This document shows, piece by piece, positions 27,420 through 36,922 of a stretch of DNA of 64,000 nt; the first letter of the stretch is position 1, and each line of letters starts with the position of its first letter. The position numbers and the translations under genes were made by a program. The notes beneath the pieces were generated by a model. It saw nothing but the letters and a program-made list of their open reading frames with translations. It made no database searches and had not been told where the DNA came from. This stretch comes from Dyella halodurans (lineage in GTDB: Bacteria > Pseudomonadota > Gammaproteobacteria > Xanthomonadales > Rhodanobacteraceae): positions 1 through 64,000 of the forward strand of contig NZ_JAPDPF010000009.1 of the NCBI RefSeq assembly GCF_026283925.1. The letters are read 5' to 3'.

Positions 27420-27830
27420 TCAGCCGCCCGGCGTCTTCAGGCAATTGACCATCCACGCCTTGCCGTAGCGGTCCGTCAGCATGCCGAAGCGATGGGCCCA
27501 GAACGTTTCATGCATGGCCATGCCCACCTCCCCGCCCTCGGCCAGGGCCTTGAACGTGCGCTCGGCCTCGTCGGGCGTGTCGACCATGATGTTCACCAGT
27601 CCCTTCTGCGGCGGGCTGTGCGGCGGACCGTCGGCACCCATCAGGATGGCACCTGCGCTTTCCAGCTGCGCATGCATGACGCGGCCATGGAACTCGGACG
27701 GCAACTCCCCGGCCACGGGCGATTCGCCGAAGGTCATGCGCGCAGTGACCTTGCCATTCAATGCGGCGGCGTAGAAATCGAAAGCTTCACGGCATTGGCC
27801 GTCGAAATTGAGGTACGGAACGAACTGCAT
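27420..27830 (-). CDS. VOC/PhnB family protein
   Basis: 136 aa. PhnB-type glyoxalase-fold protein: FVPYLNFDGQCREAFDFYAAALNG at the N-terminus, then MHAQLESAGAILMGAD, VNIMVDTPDEAERTF and FGMLTDRYGKAWMVNC. These proteins are often annotated as 3-demethylubiquinone methyltransferase-like but have no demonstrated methyltransferase activity. No operon partner is evident. Confidence 0.88.
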   Translation of the reverse strand: MQFVPYLNFDGQCREAFDFYAAALNGKVTARMTFGESPVAGELPSEFHGRVMHAQLESAGAILMGADGPPHSPPQKGLVNIMVDTPDEAERTFKALAEGGEVGMAMHETFWAHRFGMLTDRYGKAWMVNCLKTPGG

Positions 27831-28321
27831 GTTGCTTGCTCCTGCGAGGGGACGTTATGGATAAGTCGTGATCCCGCCATGCTTGAAAGCCATGGGGCTG
27901 GTCACGCCGGAACGACAGGAATGTACGCCACGGAGACGCGGCTCCGGTTTCCACGGGCGCGCATCCCACGACTATGACGAACGGCAGCGGAGCAAATCGA
28001 CAAATCATGGCGGGGCTGGGCGAAGCCGCCTTCAAGTCGATTCCGACATTCGACGAGGACGCCCCACATTTTGTCCGCGCGACGCGACGAAGCACACCGG
28101 CGCATCCTGGGACGGGCCTGCGATCACAGGCGTAGACGCATCGTGAACACCTCATCGTCTCGCGCGTGGGTGAGCCTACACGGCCCAGCCATGACGTCGA
28201 GCCACGTGAAACCGATCCCCAATCATGCATGGCAAGCCAAACTCCCGAATGCGCATGGCGCTGTCTTCACGTCGTCCTATGGTAAACAGCGGCACTCTTG
28301 CCCTGTTCGACGGAGCCTTTG
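27831..28321. other. Intergenic region, no firm gene
   Basis: 491 bases. A 53-codon frame at 27974-28135 (MTNGSGANRQIM and on) has no Shine-Dalgarno site and no recognisable family, so it is not called. The zinc-finger gene downstream has its own GGAG site at 28312-28315. Confidence 0.4.
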
Positions 28322-28630
28322 ATGACGACCCATTGCAGCCATCTCGCCTCGATCCAGGACGTCACGCCCAGCGCTCGTGGTTGCGAGGAATGCCTGAAGT
28401 CCGGCGGTGTCTGGCTGCACCTGCGCATCTGTCGCAGCTGCGGACACGTGGGCTGCTGCGACGATTCACCGAATCGGCATGCGACCAGGCATTTTCATCA
28501 AACGCAGCATCCGATCATCGAAGGTTACGATCCGCCGGAGGGCTGGGGCTGGTGCTACGTCGACGAAGTCATGTTCGACTTGCGCGACCGCATGACGCCT
28601 CAGCTCGGTCCGATTCCCCGCTACTACTGA
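28322..28630 (+). CDS. UBP-type zinc finger protein
   Basis: 102 aa. Zinc ligands follow the ZnF-UBP pattern: CSHLASI, GCEECLKSGGVWLHLRICRSCGHVGCCDDSPNRHATRHFHQTQHPI, with pairs of Cys and the HATxHF and HPI histidines. In eukaryotes this fold binds the free C-terminus of ubiquitin; bacterial copies have unknown ligands. The start is ATG 28322, with GGAG at 28312. The ThuA-like gene starts 16 bases downstream, so the two form an operon. Confidence 0.88.
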   Translation: MTTHCSHLASIQDVTPSARGCEECLKSGGVWLHLRICRSCGHVGCCDDSPNRHATRHFHQTQHPIIEGYDPPEGWGWCYVDEVMFDLRDRMTPQLGPIPRYY

Positions 28631-28646
28631 TCCGAGGACCGGCGCC

Positions 28647-29546
28647 ATGGCGACACCAAGCAGGATTCTTCTGCAAACGACCATACCCACGGTCGAGGAC
28701 GACTGGCACATTGGACGTTTCAGTCTCCTGCACGATTACCTCGCCGATCTGCGCGATGCTGCCGGCGACAACTTGTTTGAAGTCGTTGCGCGCGACCGCG
28801 ATCCCATCGGCGCGCCAGACAGCGTGCTGTCGCAACTCGACGCCACTGCATTCGATGAGCTGTGGCTGTTTGCCGTCGACACGGGCGACGGCCTCACCGC
28901 CGAGGACTGCGAGGCGATCACGCGCTTTCGCCAGCGTGGCGGCGGCTTGCTGGTGACGCGCGACCACATGGACCTGGGCAGCTCGGTATGCACGCTGGGA
29001 GGCGTTGGCGACGCGCATTTCTTCCATTCCAGGCATCCCGACCCCGATGCTTCACATCATCATCGCGATGACACGTTCACCCCGAATATTCTCTGGCCCA
29101 ACTATCACTCGGGTGCGAACGGCGATTTCCAGCACGTCGATATCAACGGGCCGTTGCATGCGGTGTTGACCGATCCGGATGCTCCCGGCGGCATGGTGCA
29201 TTCCCTTCCAGCGCATCCGCACGAAGGCGCCGTGGACAAGCCCCGTGATGATCCATCGGCTCGCGTGATCGCCAAAGGCTGCAGCAAGCTCAGCGGGACC
29301 GAATTCAACCTGGTGGTGGCCTTCGAGCCGTCGTCCGATGGCGGGCCCGCCATTGCCGAATCCACCTTCCATCACTTTGCCGACTACAACTGGAATCCCT
29401 CGATGGGGGCGCCAAGTTTTGTCACCGAAGCACCGGGCGACGCCCTCGCGCACGCACCGGAGGCACAGCGCTCGATCGAGCGCTATGTCAGGAACCTCGC
29501 CTTGTGGCTGGCGGGTAGACCCGTCAATACGCCAATCGCGGCCTAA
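28647..29546 (+). CDS. ThuA-like/glutamine-amidotransferase-fold hypothetical protein
   Basis: 299 aa, cytosolic. The first 110 residues resemble the ThuA/class I amidotransferase-like flavodoxin fold: RILLQTTIPTVEDDWHIGRFSLL, FDELWLFAVDTGDGLTAEDCEAI and GGGLLVTRDHMDLGSS. There is no clear catalytic Cys in the nucleophile elbow. The second half is His-rich (DPDASHHHRDD, TFHHFADYNWNPS), which may bind metal. It is the second gene of an operon with the UBP zinc finger. Confidence 0.7.
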   Translation: MATPSRILLQTTIPTVEDDWHIGRFSLLHDYLADLRDAAGDNLFEVVARDRDPIGAPDSVLSQLDATAFDELWLFAVDTGDGLTAEDCEAITRFRQRGGGLLVTRDHMDLGSSVCTLGGVGDAHFFHSRHPDPDASHHHRDDTFTPNILWPNYHSGANGDFQHVDINGPLHAVLTDPDAPGGMVHSLPAHPHEGAVDKPRDDPSARVIAKGCSKLSGTEFNLVVAFEPSSDGGPAIAESTFHHFADYNWNPSMGAPSFVTEAPGDALAHAPEAQRSIERYVRNLALWLAGRPVNTPIAA

Positions 29547-29583
29547 CCGCCCCGGGGCGGGTCCAGATGGCCCCGGGATCTGC

Positions 29584-29886
29584 CTAGCCGGGCAGCTTCG
29601 CCGCGAGCACATCGACCTTTTCGATCGATGGTGGTGCGGACAACAACTCGCCTGCGTTCGCCATCAAGGCTGCCGCGACCTTGCCGGACAAATGCGCCTG
29701 CCGGCCGGCCTCGTTCGGGAACGCATCGAAAATACCGAAGGTCGATGGCCCCAGGCGGATGCCGAACCACGCCGTGGTAGCCGGCTCCTCCTGCACTAGC
29801 GCCAGCCCACCCATCAGGAAGTCTTCAACGGCTTGCTCTTTTCCGGGCTTCGCCTCCAGGCGAACGAACAACGCCACGTTGACCAT
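29584..29886 (-). CDS. Antibiotic biosynthesis monooxygenase (ABM) domain protein
   Basis: 100 aa, a single dimeric alpha+beta barrel. MVNVALFVRLEAKPGKEQAVEDFL, then TTAWFGIRLGPSTFGIFDAFPNEAGRQAHL, are the usual ABM strands and helix. The reaction is unknown; such proteins act on quinones or other aromatics. ATG 29886 starts the standard N-terminus. Confidence 0.88.
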   Translation of the reverse strand: MVNVALFVRLEAKPGKEQAVEDFLMGGLALVQEEPATTAWFGIRLGPSTFGIFDAFPNEAGRQAHLSGKVAAALMANAGELLSAPPSIEKVDVLAAKLPG

Positions 29887-29974
29887 GACATGTCTCCCGT
29901 TGCGATGAGGAGGCCACGATACTCCACGCATTCGGAAGATCCGAGCAGGCCAGGTCATCTAGCCGAGTGACTGG

Positions 29975-30928
29975 CTAGATATAGCGATCGGCAAGCGAAT
30001 CCGTAGCCTGTACCAGGACGTCGACGATCGCCGGATCGGCGGCGCTATGGCCAGCCAGCACGATGTGCAGCCCGGCCTCGGGCCAGGCCTCGGCCAGGTC
30101 ACAGGCATTCTTCACCGGGCAGATGATGTCGTAGCGCCCATGCACGATCGTTGCCGGAATGTGGCGGACGCGTTCGACGTCTCGCAGCAGCTGGTCGGGC
30201 TCCAGAAACACGCCGTGACGGAAATAATGAACCTCGGCGCGCGCCACGCCGATCGCCGCCTGCGGATCCTCGAAAATGCCAGGCTCCTGCGGATCGTGGA
30301 CTAGGGTGGTACTGCCGCCTTCCCAGTAGCCCCAGGCGCGCGCGGCTGCGAGGCGCACGGCCTGGTCGTCGCTATCCAGCCGGCGCCAATAAGCCTCAAC
30401 CATGTTGCCGCGCTCCTCCACCGGGATATGCGCCAGAAAGTGGGCCCAACGCTCCGGGAAGATCCAGCGGGCACCGCCGTCGAGCTCGTTGAACCAGCGC
30501 ACTTCGGCGGGACGTCCAAGGAAGATGCCGCGCAGCACCAGGCCAAGCACTCGTTCGGGATGCGTCTGCGCGTAGGCAAGCGCGAGCGTCGAGCCCCAGG
30601 AGCCGCCAAAGACCACCCAGCGCTCGACCCCGCAGTGCTCGCGGATCGCCTCGATATCGTCGACCAGATGCCAGGTCGTGTTGTTGCGCAGGTCCGCATG
30701 CGGCGTGGACTTGCCGGCGCCGCGCTGATCGAACAGCACGATGCGAAAGCGCCGTGGGTCGAAGAAGCGGCGATGATAAGCCGATACACCCGCACCGGGC
30801 CCGCCGTGCAGGAAGACCACGGGCAGGCCATCCGGGTTGCCGCACTCTTCCACGTGCAACTCATGAATATCGTCGACGGCCAGGCGATAGGTCAGGTACG
30901 GTTCGATCTCTGGATACAGTTCGCGCAC
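29975..30928 (-). CDS. pip: Prolyl aminopeptidase
   Basis: 317 aa; the Xanthomonas enzyme is about 313. It removes N-terminal proline from peptides in the cytosol. The alpha/beta-hydrolase triad is Ser110 (GGSWGS), Asp267 (HGRYDIICP) and His294 (AGHSAAD). HGGPGAG (41-47) forms the oxyanion hole and DQRGAGKS is the family motif. GTG 30928 is taken as start because homologues begin MRELYPEIEPY; an ATG at 30970 is a possible longer start. Monocistronic. Confidence 0.93.
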   Translation of the reverse strand: MRELYPEIEPYLTYRLAVDDIHELHVEECGNPDGLPVVFLHGGPGAGVSAYHRRFFDPRRFRIVLFDQRGAGKSTPHADLRNNTTWHLVDDIEAIREHCGVERWVVFGGSWGSTLALAYAQTHPERVLGLVLRGIFLGRPAEVRWFNELDGGARWIFPERWAHFLAHIPVEERGNMVEAYWRRLDSDDQAVRLAAARAWGYWEGGSTTLVHDPQEPGIFEDPQAAIGVARAEVHYFRHGVFLEPDQLLRDVERVRHIPATIVHGRYDIICPVKNACDLAEAWPEAGLHIVLAGHSAADPAIVDVLVQATDSLADRYI

Positions 30929-31179
30929 GGCAGGTCTACCCCAGGGTTTTGGCGAGCATAACCACGCCATGGCGGAACTTGGAAGCGCTGGGCTAGCTTG
31001 AAATCCCACGACGCTTCGCCGCCCTCGCCTGCGACAGCATGCGATTGCCCCGGCTATTGCGGCTGGGCCTTTTGCTTTGCGCGGGACCGACGAGAACCAA
31101 GTGGAGGGCGTTGGCCAAGCGGAGGGGCGTGGAACCTGACCTGCCCGTCATCGGGCCTGCGCAGACGGCATGCGCATGC

Positions 31180-31689
31180 TCAAGGCGTCGACGCATCCAC
31201 GACTTCGACCGTCGTGACAAAGCTCAGCCAACGATCGGCGCGCTTGTCCCCGGGCACGATCAGCCTGAAGGGCGCGTCTTGCGCGAGCGGCTTGCCATCT
31301 CTCGAGTCCGCCAGGATCACTTGGGCATGGCCGAAATCCGGGTGCAGCTCGGCCGCGCTGAACACGACTTGCTGGCCGTCTGCCGCAGTGACCCGGACAA
31401 ACCTGGAGAGGGCGCGCCCGACCAGCGCATCGCCTGACGCCACGCAGGTGCGGCCGACGATGTCTTCAAGCGCTACGCCTTGCCAGGTACTCGGCTGCTC
31501 GCCAGGCGCCGCCGCTTTTACGCTGGCGCGCGGCATGGATGCCAATGCCGCCTGATCGAGAAGATCCGCCGGCTTGCCATCCAGCACCAGCTTGATCGCC
31601 GGATGATTGGCCAGGCGCGACACAGGCTCCGCCGCATACGCCGACAAGGCGAGCCACGCAAGGCAGCTGAACATCCATCGAAGTCGCAT
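31180..31689 (-). CDS. Exported molybdopterin-binding oxidoreductase-like protein
   Basis: 169 aa. A signal peptide (MRLRWMFSCLAWLALSAYAAE) precedes a short domain of the sulfite-oxidase-type molybdopterin-binding fold (PF00174-like): STWQGVALEDIV, VVFSAAELHPDFGHAQVILADSRDGKPL and PFRLIVPGDKRADRWLSFVTTVEVVD. It is about half the size of a full enzyme and lacks an obvious Mo-ligand Cys, so it may be a cofactor-free relative. The start is ATG 31689. Confidence 0.75.
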   Translation of the reverse strand: MRLRWMFSCLAWLALSAYAAEPVSRLANHPAIKLVLDGKPADLLDQAALASMPRASVKAAAPGEQPSTWQGVALEDIVGRTCVASGDALVGRALSRFVRVTAADGQQVVFSAAELHPDFGHAQVILADSRDGKPLAQDAPFRLIVPGDKRADRWLSFVTTVEVVDASTP

Positions 31690-31865
31690 GGCCCGGCCTT
31701 CCTGCGGCACGCCGCAATCGTCACTTCATGTCGCGCCATGGGTACATTCACCCTGCCCACGAGGCAACCACGGCTTACGCCGCTCCTGCGCGACTGGCGT
31801 TGCGAAACGTCGTATCGACTACCCGGCCTGCCATCCTTGCGCATGACCGGTCTGGCGGTACCGGG

Positions 31866-32081
31866 CTACTTCCGCTTTCTCAGCGGATCGAGCAGCGACT
31901 TCAGGCCGTTGTGATCAAGCTCAAGCGCCAGGGCCAGCAAATTGCCCAGGTCGCCGGGTGGAAAGCCCTTGCGCGCATACCAGGCGAGATAGGCACCAGG
32001 CAGGTCGGCGATCAGGCGGCCCTGGTACTTGCCATAGGGCATGTTGATGGTCACCAGTCGCTGCAGGTCTTCCGCCTTCAT
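31866..32081 (-). CDS. DUF3820 family protein
   Basis: 71 aa. [42 protein letters not shown] matches the DUF3820 consensus (MPFGKYKG...LPEHYLRWF). The function is unknown; in other genomes the domain occurs beside nucleases or alone. Its ATG overlaps the stop of the upstream VOC gene (ATGA), so translation is coupled. Confidence 0.88.
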   Translation of the reverse strand: MKAEDLQRLVTINMPYGKYQGRLIADLPGAYLAWYARKGFPPGDLGNLLALALELDHNGLKSLLDPLRKRK

Positions 32082-32500
32082 TTCGCAAACAACTGCGAAC
32101 GGTCGGCAAAGGCCTTGAACTCCAGCGCATTGCCGCAGGGGTCGAGCAGGAACATGGTGGCCTGTTCGCCGGGCTGCCCCTTGAAGCGAATATGCGGGGC
32201 AACGACGAAGCGCGTGCCCCTGGCTTCCAGGCGTGCTGCCAGCGCCTGCCAGTCGTCCATCGACAGCACCACCCCGAAGTGGCGCACCGGTACATCGTCG
32301 CCATCCACGTCGTGTGCGGCGACAGCGCGCGCTTCCTCAGGGGCCAGATGGGCCACGATCTGGTGACCGTAAAAATCGAAGTCCACCCAGCTTTCGCTGG
32401 AACGGCCTTCCGGGCAACCCAGCAGCTCGCCATAAAACGCGCGCGCGTTTGCCAGCGAGGTGACCGGAAAAGCGAGATGGAACGGTGGCAGGTCGATCAT
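32078..32500 (-). CDS. VOC family (glyoxalase-fold) protein
   Basis: 140 aa. [24 protein letters not shown] is the first betaalphabetabetabeta unit. Metal ligands of the family are visible as His8 (FHLAF), the His of [10 protein letters not shown], and Glu near [13 protein letters not shown]. These are dioxygenase- or glyoxalase-like enzymes of varied substrates. The start is ATG 32500; the gene is followed by the overlapping DUF3820 gene. Confidence 0.88.
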   Translation of the reverse strand: MIDLPPFHLAFPVTSLANARAFYGELLGCPEGRSSESWVDFDFYGHQIVAHLAPEEARAVAAHDVDGDDVPVRHFGVVLSMDDWQALAARLEARGTRFVVAPHIRFKGQPGEQATMFLLDPCGNALEFKAFADRSQLFAK

Positions 32501-32826
32501 GTCAGGGCTCTGCGGTAGGGGCACGCCTTATTACCATCCCGTCGCATTTTTACAAACTCTTCGCGACGCGGCCCGCGCCACCAATGTGGCCCGTGGTTTC
32601 GATGGATTCTCCCAACACAGGCCGTACCCCGCACCCCATGGGTACGGCGTCGACCGGACGAATCCACGTCAAAACGCCGTCAGGTTCGCTATGCTGCGGC
32701 TGCGGCGTCGGGTTCACTCCCGGGCTTGAAAGGATTGAACCCAACCTGGTTTTGAAAGTCGACCCTGCCCTGTTTTGATGCGAACGCCTGGGAGCCTCGT
32801 GATCCAAGTGAACTGCAACGCGAGCG
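32501..32826. other. Intergenic region upstream of the GH30 gene
   Basis: 326 bases between divergent genes. An inverted repeat GGGTTCA (32710-32716) and TGAACCC (32736-32742) may be an operator for the glycosidase gene. No gene was seen. Confidence 0.4.
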
Positions 32827-34389
32827 ATGGGCTTTTTGCACGCCATGGATGAACGCAAGTCCGACTCCAGTTGGGCGGCTGCCGTCTTCATCGCTTTGCT
32901 CACCCTGCTCACGGCGGCTGTCCTGTTTGCGCCGCGTTTCAAGCCCCCCACGATAGGGCCTAAGCTGATCCCGTCGACGCGGCCGATCCTGCCGATTGTC
33001 GAGCTGTGGCTGAGCACGGCAGATCGTCGGCTGAAGCTGATGCAGCAGCCTCCTATCGCGATGAGCGCCCGCGGCTCGGTGCCGGCCGATGTGGTCATCG
33101 ACGTGCACCGGACCTACCAAACCATGGTCGGATTCGGGGCGGCGATGACGGACTCGTCGGCCTCGTTGCTGCAGAACAACCTGAATGAGCGGCAGCGCAG
33201 TGACTTGTTGCAGGAGTTGTATGGGCCACCGCCCAACCTCAACCTGAACATGATGCGCCTGACCATTGGGGCCTCGGATTTCTCGTTGCAGCCGTACACG
33301 CTGGACGATGTCCCGTTCGGCCAGGTCGACCCGCAATTGCAGCACTTCAATGTCACGGCGAATTTGCGCGACGTGATACCGACGGTGCGCGAGGTGCTTT
33401 CCATCCATCCTGAGCTGCGCATCATCGCCTCGCCGTGGAGCGCGCCGGCATGGATGAAGACCAGCGAAAACCTGATCGGCGGGGAGTTGCTGGAGCAGTA
33501 CGAAAGTACCTATGCGGACTATCTCATCAAGTACCTCGACACCTACCGCGGCTATGGCATCCCGATCTTTGCCTTGACCCTGCAGAACGAGCCCGGCTTC
33601 ATACCGATCACCTACCCGGGCATGGAAATGCCCGCGGCCACGCGGGCACGCATCGTCTCGCAATACCTGGGCCCGAAGCTGGCCAGCCGCAGCCCGAAAA
33701 CACGCCTGCTGGAATGGGATCACAACTGGAGCCATCCCGAGCAGCCGTTGGAAGTACTGGCCAGTCCGGATGCTGCACGCTATATCGATGGCGTTGCCTG
33801 GCATTGCTACGAAGGCAGCCCCTATGCGGAGGGTCGCGTCCATCGTGCGTTCACTGCAAAGGATGCGTATATCACCGAGTGTTCCGGAGGCGATTGGGCG
33901 TCCAGCGTCAACGGCGAGTTGCTGTGGTTTTCGCGGGACCTGTTGATCGCCGGGATCAGGCAGTGGGCTCGCGGCGTCGTGTACTGGAACCTGGCGCTCG
34001 ACGAGAATCACGGCCCGCATTTCGGCGGCTGCGCCGCCTGTAAGGGCGTCATCACGATCGACTCGCACACGGGGGCGGTGAGTCGCAACGACGAATACTA
34101 CGCGTTGGCGCACTTCAGCAAGTTCGTCTTGCCCGATGCCGTCCGCGTGGCTTCCACCGATCCGGACAAGGGCATCGACAACGTGGCATTCCAGAACGCC
34201 GACGACGGCTCGATCGTGCTGGTGATGGTGAACAGCAATGCCGCGGCTCGCCTCGTTTCGGTGGCCGAAGGCCCGACCCGTTTCGAATACACGATGCCGC
34301 CCCGAAGCGTGGCGACCTTCGCATGGAACCCGGACCAGACCGGCGCATGGATGCGACGCATCCGCTCGTGGTTGAACAGAACCCGCTAG
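32827..34389 (+). CDS. Glycoside hydrolase family 30 protein
   Basis: 520 aa. A retaining beta-glycosidase of the GH30 (glucosylceramidase-type) clan. A single N-terminal transmembrane helix (about 15-36) would anchor it facing the periplasm. The TIM barrel starts near QTMVGFGAAMTDSSA; the acid/base is Glu255 in TLQNEPGF and the nucleophile Glu351 in AYITECSGGDW. The C-terminal beta domain ends in MPPRSVATFAW. Length fits the family. Substrates of GH30 include beta-glucosides, beta-1,6-glucans and xylans. A second ATG six codons in is an alternative start. Monocistronic. Confidence 0.9.
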   Translation: MGFLHAMDERKSDSSWAAAVFIALLTLLTAAVLFAPRFKPPTIGPKLIPSTRPILPIVELWLSTADRRLKLMQQPPIAMSARGSVPADVVIDVHRTYQTMVGFGAAMTDSSASLLQNNLNERQRSDLLQELYGPPPNLNLNMMRLTIGASDFSLQPYTLDDVPFGQVDPQLQHFNVTANLRDVIPTVREVLSIHPELRIIASPWSAPAWMKTSENLIGGELLEQYESTYADYLIKYLDTYRGYGIPIFALTLQNEPGFIPITYPGMEMPAATRARIVSQYLGPKLASRSPKTRLLEWDHNWSHPEQPLEVLASPDAARYIDGVAWHCYEGSPYAEGRVHRAFTAKDAYITECSGGDWASSVNGELLWFSRDLLIAGIRQWARGVVYWNLALDENHGPHFGGCAACKGVITIDSHTGAVSRNDEYYALAHFSKFVLPDAVRVASTDPDKGIDNVAFQNADDGSIVLVMVNSNAAARLVSVAEGPTRFEYTMPPRSVATFAWNPDQTGAWMRRIRSWLNRTR

Positions 34390-34600
34390 CGGGCCTGGTT
34401 GGCGGAAGCAAGAGCATCAGCTTGATTGATCTCGGAAGGATCTCGCCAAGGGTTGACGTTAATCAGCGCAGCGGATGATGCTCGAGGCTTGTCCATGATC
34501 GAATGGCAGCGCAAAAGCGTTTGCATTGGCTTGCGCAGCATGGCGGCTCACCGAGGGGTCGGCTTCGCCGCGGGGTCTGCCTAGCAAGATCTGCCGCAGC

Positions 34601-35086
34601 TCAAGAGCGCAGCGAAAGTTCAGCCTCGATTTCCACCGGGATATTGAACGGCAGCTCGGCCATGCCGACCGCACTGCGGGTATGGGCGCCGCGCTCCGCT
34701 CCGTACAACTCAAGGATGAGATCCGAGCATCCGTTGATGACCTGCGGCTGCTGGATGAATCCGGGTGCGGAGTTGACCATGCCGAAGACACGATGCCAGC
34801 GATGCACCCGTTCGAGGTCGCCGATGCTGCGCTTGAGGCTGGCGAGCATGGACAGCGCGACCAGTCGCGCTGCCTGGTAGCCCTCGCTTACCGAGAGTTC
34901 GGCGCCGAGCTTGCCGAACGGTCCGGCCATCAAGCCATCGGCGCCCTGAGGTCCGTGGCCGGAGATCAGCACTCGCGTGCCGCACACTTGCACGAACTCG
35001 AACGGCAGGCTCAGTCCGGCAGGTATCGTGAAGGGAGGCGGCAGCGTCAAGCCCAAGGCCGCCAGACGGGCATCGATGTCGCTCAT
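34601..35086 (-). CDS. RidA family protein (YjgH-like)
   Basis: 161 aa. RidA-type fold proteins hydrolyse reactive enamines and imines; this one belongs to the longer YjgF/YER057c subgroup (LGLTLPPPFTIPAGLSLPFEFVQVCGTRVLISGHGP, ending LPFNIPVEIEAELSL). The Arg that contacts the substrate carboxylate in archetypal RidA (position 105) is not obvious. Start is ATG 35086. Monocistronic. Confidence 0.85.
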   Translation of the reverse strand: MSDIDARLAALGLTLPPPFTIPAGLSLPFEFVQVCGTRVLISGHGPQGADGLMAGPFGKLGAELSVSEGYQAARLVALSMLASLKRSIGDLERVHRWHRVFGMVNSAPGFIQQPQVINGCSDLILELYGAERGAHTRSAVGMAELPFNIPVEIEAELSLRS

Positions 35087-35263
35087 GGCTGGTTCCTGAT
35101 CACACAAATCTCGATGGCGATGGAGCTTCGGGCAAACGCAATCCGCAACCGCTGCAGAAGATTCGACCTGGGTCAAAGGCGGCCATTCTAAGCCAGCGCG
35201 CCGCACCTGCGGACGCCGTCGCCCGCAGGATCGAGAGCGCGACCGGGCGCGGACCCAGGCAAT

Positions 35264-36754
35264 CTAAAGCAAGCCCAGCTGTGTCGCTTTCAAGGTCGCC
35301 GCCGCGCGCGTGGTGCACTCCAATTTACGGAACACGCTCTCGATATGCGTGCGCACGGTACTCGGGCTGATCGACAGCTTTTGCGCGGCTTGCTTGTTGC
35401 TCGCGCCAAGGCTGATCCAGCGCAGCACATCGCGCTCGCGCGCCGTCAGCAGGCTGCTCGACGGTGCGGCGACGGGCTTGCTCCTGCTCGCTCGCGGCAC
35501 CTTCAACAGTGCGCGGACGACCTCCGCGTCGTAGCGACCGGCGGCCGCCTCGGCCATCAACAACGAAGCTGCCGCGCCCTCCTCCCAGGCCTCTCGCCAT
35601 GGGCGCGCGACGCACAGGGCGGCCAGGGCCAATGCAGCCGCCAGGATGCGCCCTTCGATAGGAATGGTCCCGGCCCTGGCCTCGCGGTAGTAACCGGATC
35701 CATCCGGCCTCTCATAGGCATACGACGCGACTTCCGCCTCGCCGGCGAGGGAACCGATCTGCCGCGCAGCCCGTGCAGTCCAATACGGCACGAGGCGCAC
35801 CCGCTCCCACGCCGACTCCGCCAGTTTGCCCGGGGTATTCCAGATCATGTTCGGCACCGCGGCACGACCGATGCCATGGATCAGCGCGGCGCGGTACACC
35901 TTCTGCTGGCGAGCCGAGTCCAGGCCCAGCTCGATCGCCGCGTTCAGGGCCAGCTGCGCCACGCGCCGCGAGTGCCCGGTCATCCAGGGCAGCTTCAAGT
36001 CGATCACATGCGCCAGGATTTCCAACGACGTGGTACGCCCGCAAAACGCCGTCTCGAGTGAACACGGTCCCGACAGCGTCGGATCGCCTTCAAGTTCCGC
36101 CAGCCATGACGCGGCGTTGTCGATGAGCAGCGAGGCCAGAGCAGACGGATACAACACCTCGGCACGCTGGCCGATCAATTGACAGGCCTGCTCCAGACCA
36201 TACAGGCGATGGAAGATATCGAGGTCGCCGGCGAGCGAAGCCATGTAGACGGAGGCCGGCACCTGATCGCCGCGCAGGCCAGCGGGAGCCCCGCTGCCGT
36301 TGTGGCTTTCAAACAGATGACCCAGGGCGAACTGGGTCGCCTCGTCCAGGCCCAGCTCCCGGGCGATATCCCCGGACACCTCGCAATGGATGCGCGACAA
36401 CGAGAGGAAGGCCGAACCGATGCCGCTGGTGCTGGAATGGGATTGAAAGCCGCCGCTGGAGGACTGGATGGCGAGCAGTGCATTGCGGCCAGCCACGTCG
36501 TCACCGAACAGCTGCGCGAACTCCGGCGCATTGGCGGTGCAGCCTGACCAGCGCAACAGCGCGACGGTCGTGGCCTCCGTGCAGGCGGCCTCATCGGCAG
36601 CCGCGGCCCTGGCCAGTTGCCCGGCCATCCAGGCGACCTTTGGCGAGTGATCGATGGGCTGCCCCATGGCGAGATCGCCCACGAACGCGATCGACCGGAT
36701 CACGTCGAGCAAGGCCACGGCGGACACATCCACGGAGGATCGGGAGATGTTCAT
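35264..36754 (-). CDS. LuxR-type regulator with tandem HD-GYP-like domains
   Basis: 496 aa. Two HD-like halves precede a C-terminal LuxR helix-turn-helix (LLTARERDVLRWISLGASNKQAAQKLSISPSTVRTHIESVFRKL, 435-478). The first half has ESHNGSGAPAGLRGDQVP in the position of the HD-GYP loop. The second has HSRRVAQLAL, LIHGIGR (His293-Gly294 in place of HD) and YERPDGSGYYREA. Loss of the HD Asp suggests a sensing rather than hydrolytic role. The gene is divergent from the exported alpha/beta hydrolase at 36923, the likely target. The start (36754) lacks a clear Shine-Dalgarno; GTG 36775 or ATG 36799 are alternatives. Confidence 0.82.
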   Translation of the reverse strand: MNISRSSVDVSAVALLDVIRSIAFVGDLAMGQPIDHSPKVAWMAGQLARAAAADEAACTEATTVALLRWSGCTANAPEFAQLFGDDVAGRNALLAIQSSSGGFQSHSSTSGIGSAFLSLSRIHCEVSGDIARELGLDEATQFALGHLFESHNGSGAPAGLRGDQVPASVYMASLAGDLDIFHRLYGLEQACQLIGQRAEVLYPSALASLLIDNAASWLAELEGDPTLSGPCSLETAFCGRTTSLEILAHVIDLKLPWMTGHSRRVAQLALNAAIELGLDSARQQKVYRAALIHGIGRAAVPNMIWNTPGKLAESAWERVRLVPYWTARAARQIGSLAGEAEVASYAYERPDGSGYYREARAGTIPIEGRILAAALALAALCVARPWREAWEEGAAASLLMAEAAAGRYDAEVVRALLKVPRASRSKPVAAPSSSLLTARERDVLRWISLGASNKQAAQKLSISPSTVRTHIESVFRKLECTTRAAATLKATQLGLL

Positions 36755-36922
36755 GGGCAGGAAGTCTAGCGCCACCGTCCCCGCGCCAACCTCGGTCATT
36801 CAACCGATGGTGCGTTGGGACGCCGGCGCGCAAGCTGCGCCCCAGATCAATCGCACCACCGGCACTCTTCCACGCGATGCATGTCCCCGTTCCGATTCGC
36901 CAACCAACCTCTGGAGTATCCC

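Noticed and set aside
27974-28135. 53-codon frame (MTNGSGANRQIM...) as a gene
   Set aside because: No Shine-Dalgarno site, no homologue I recognise and no partner gene. It could be a decayed end of a gene.
32710-32742. GGGTTCA/TGAACCC inverted repeat as a tRNA T-arm or terminator
   Set aside because: GGTTCA recalls a T-arm, but no acceptor stem, anticodon arm or CCA end lies around it. It is kept only as a possible operator.
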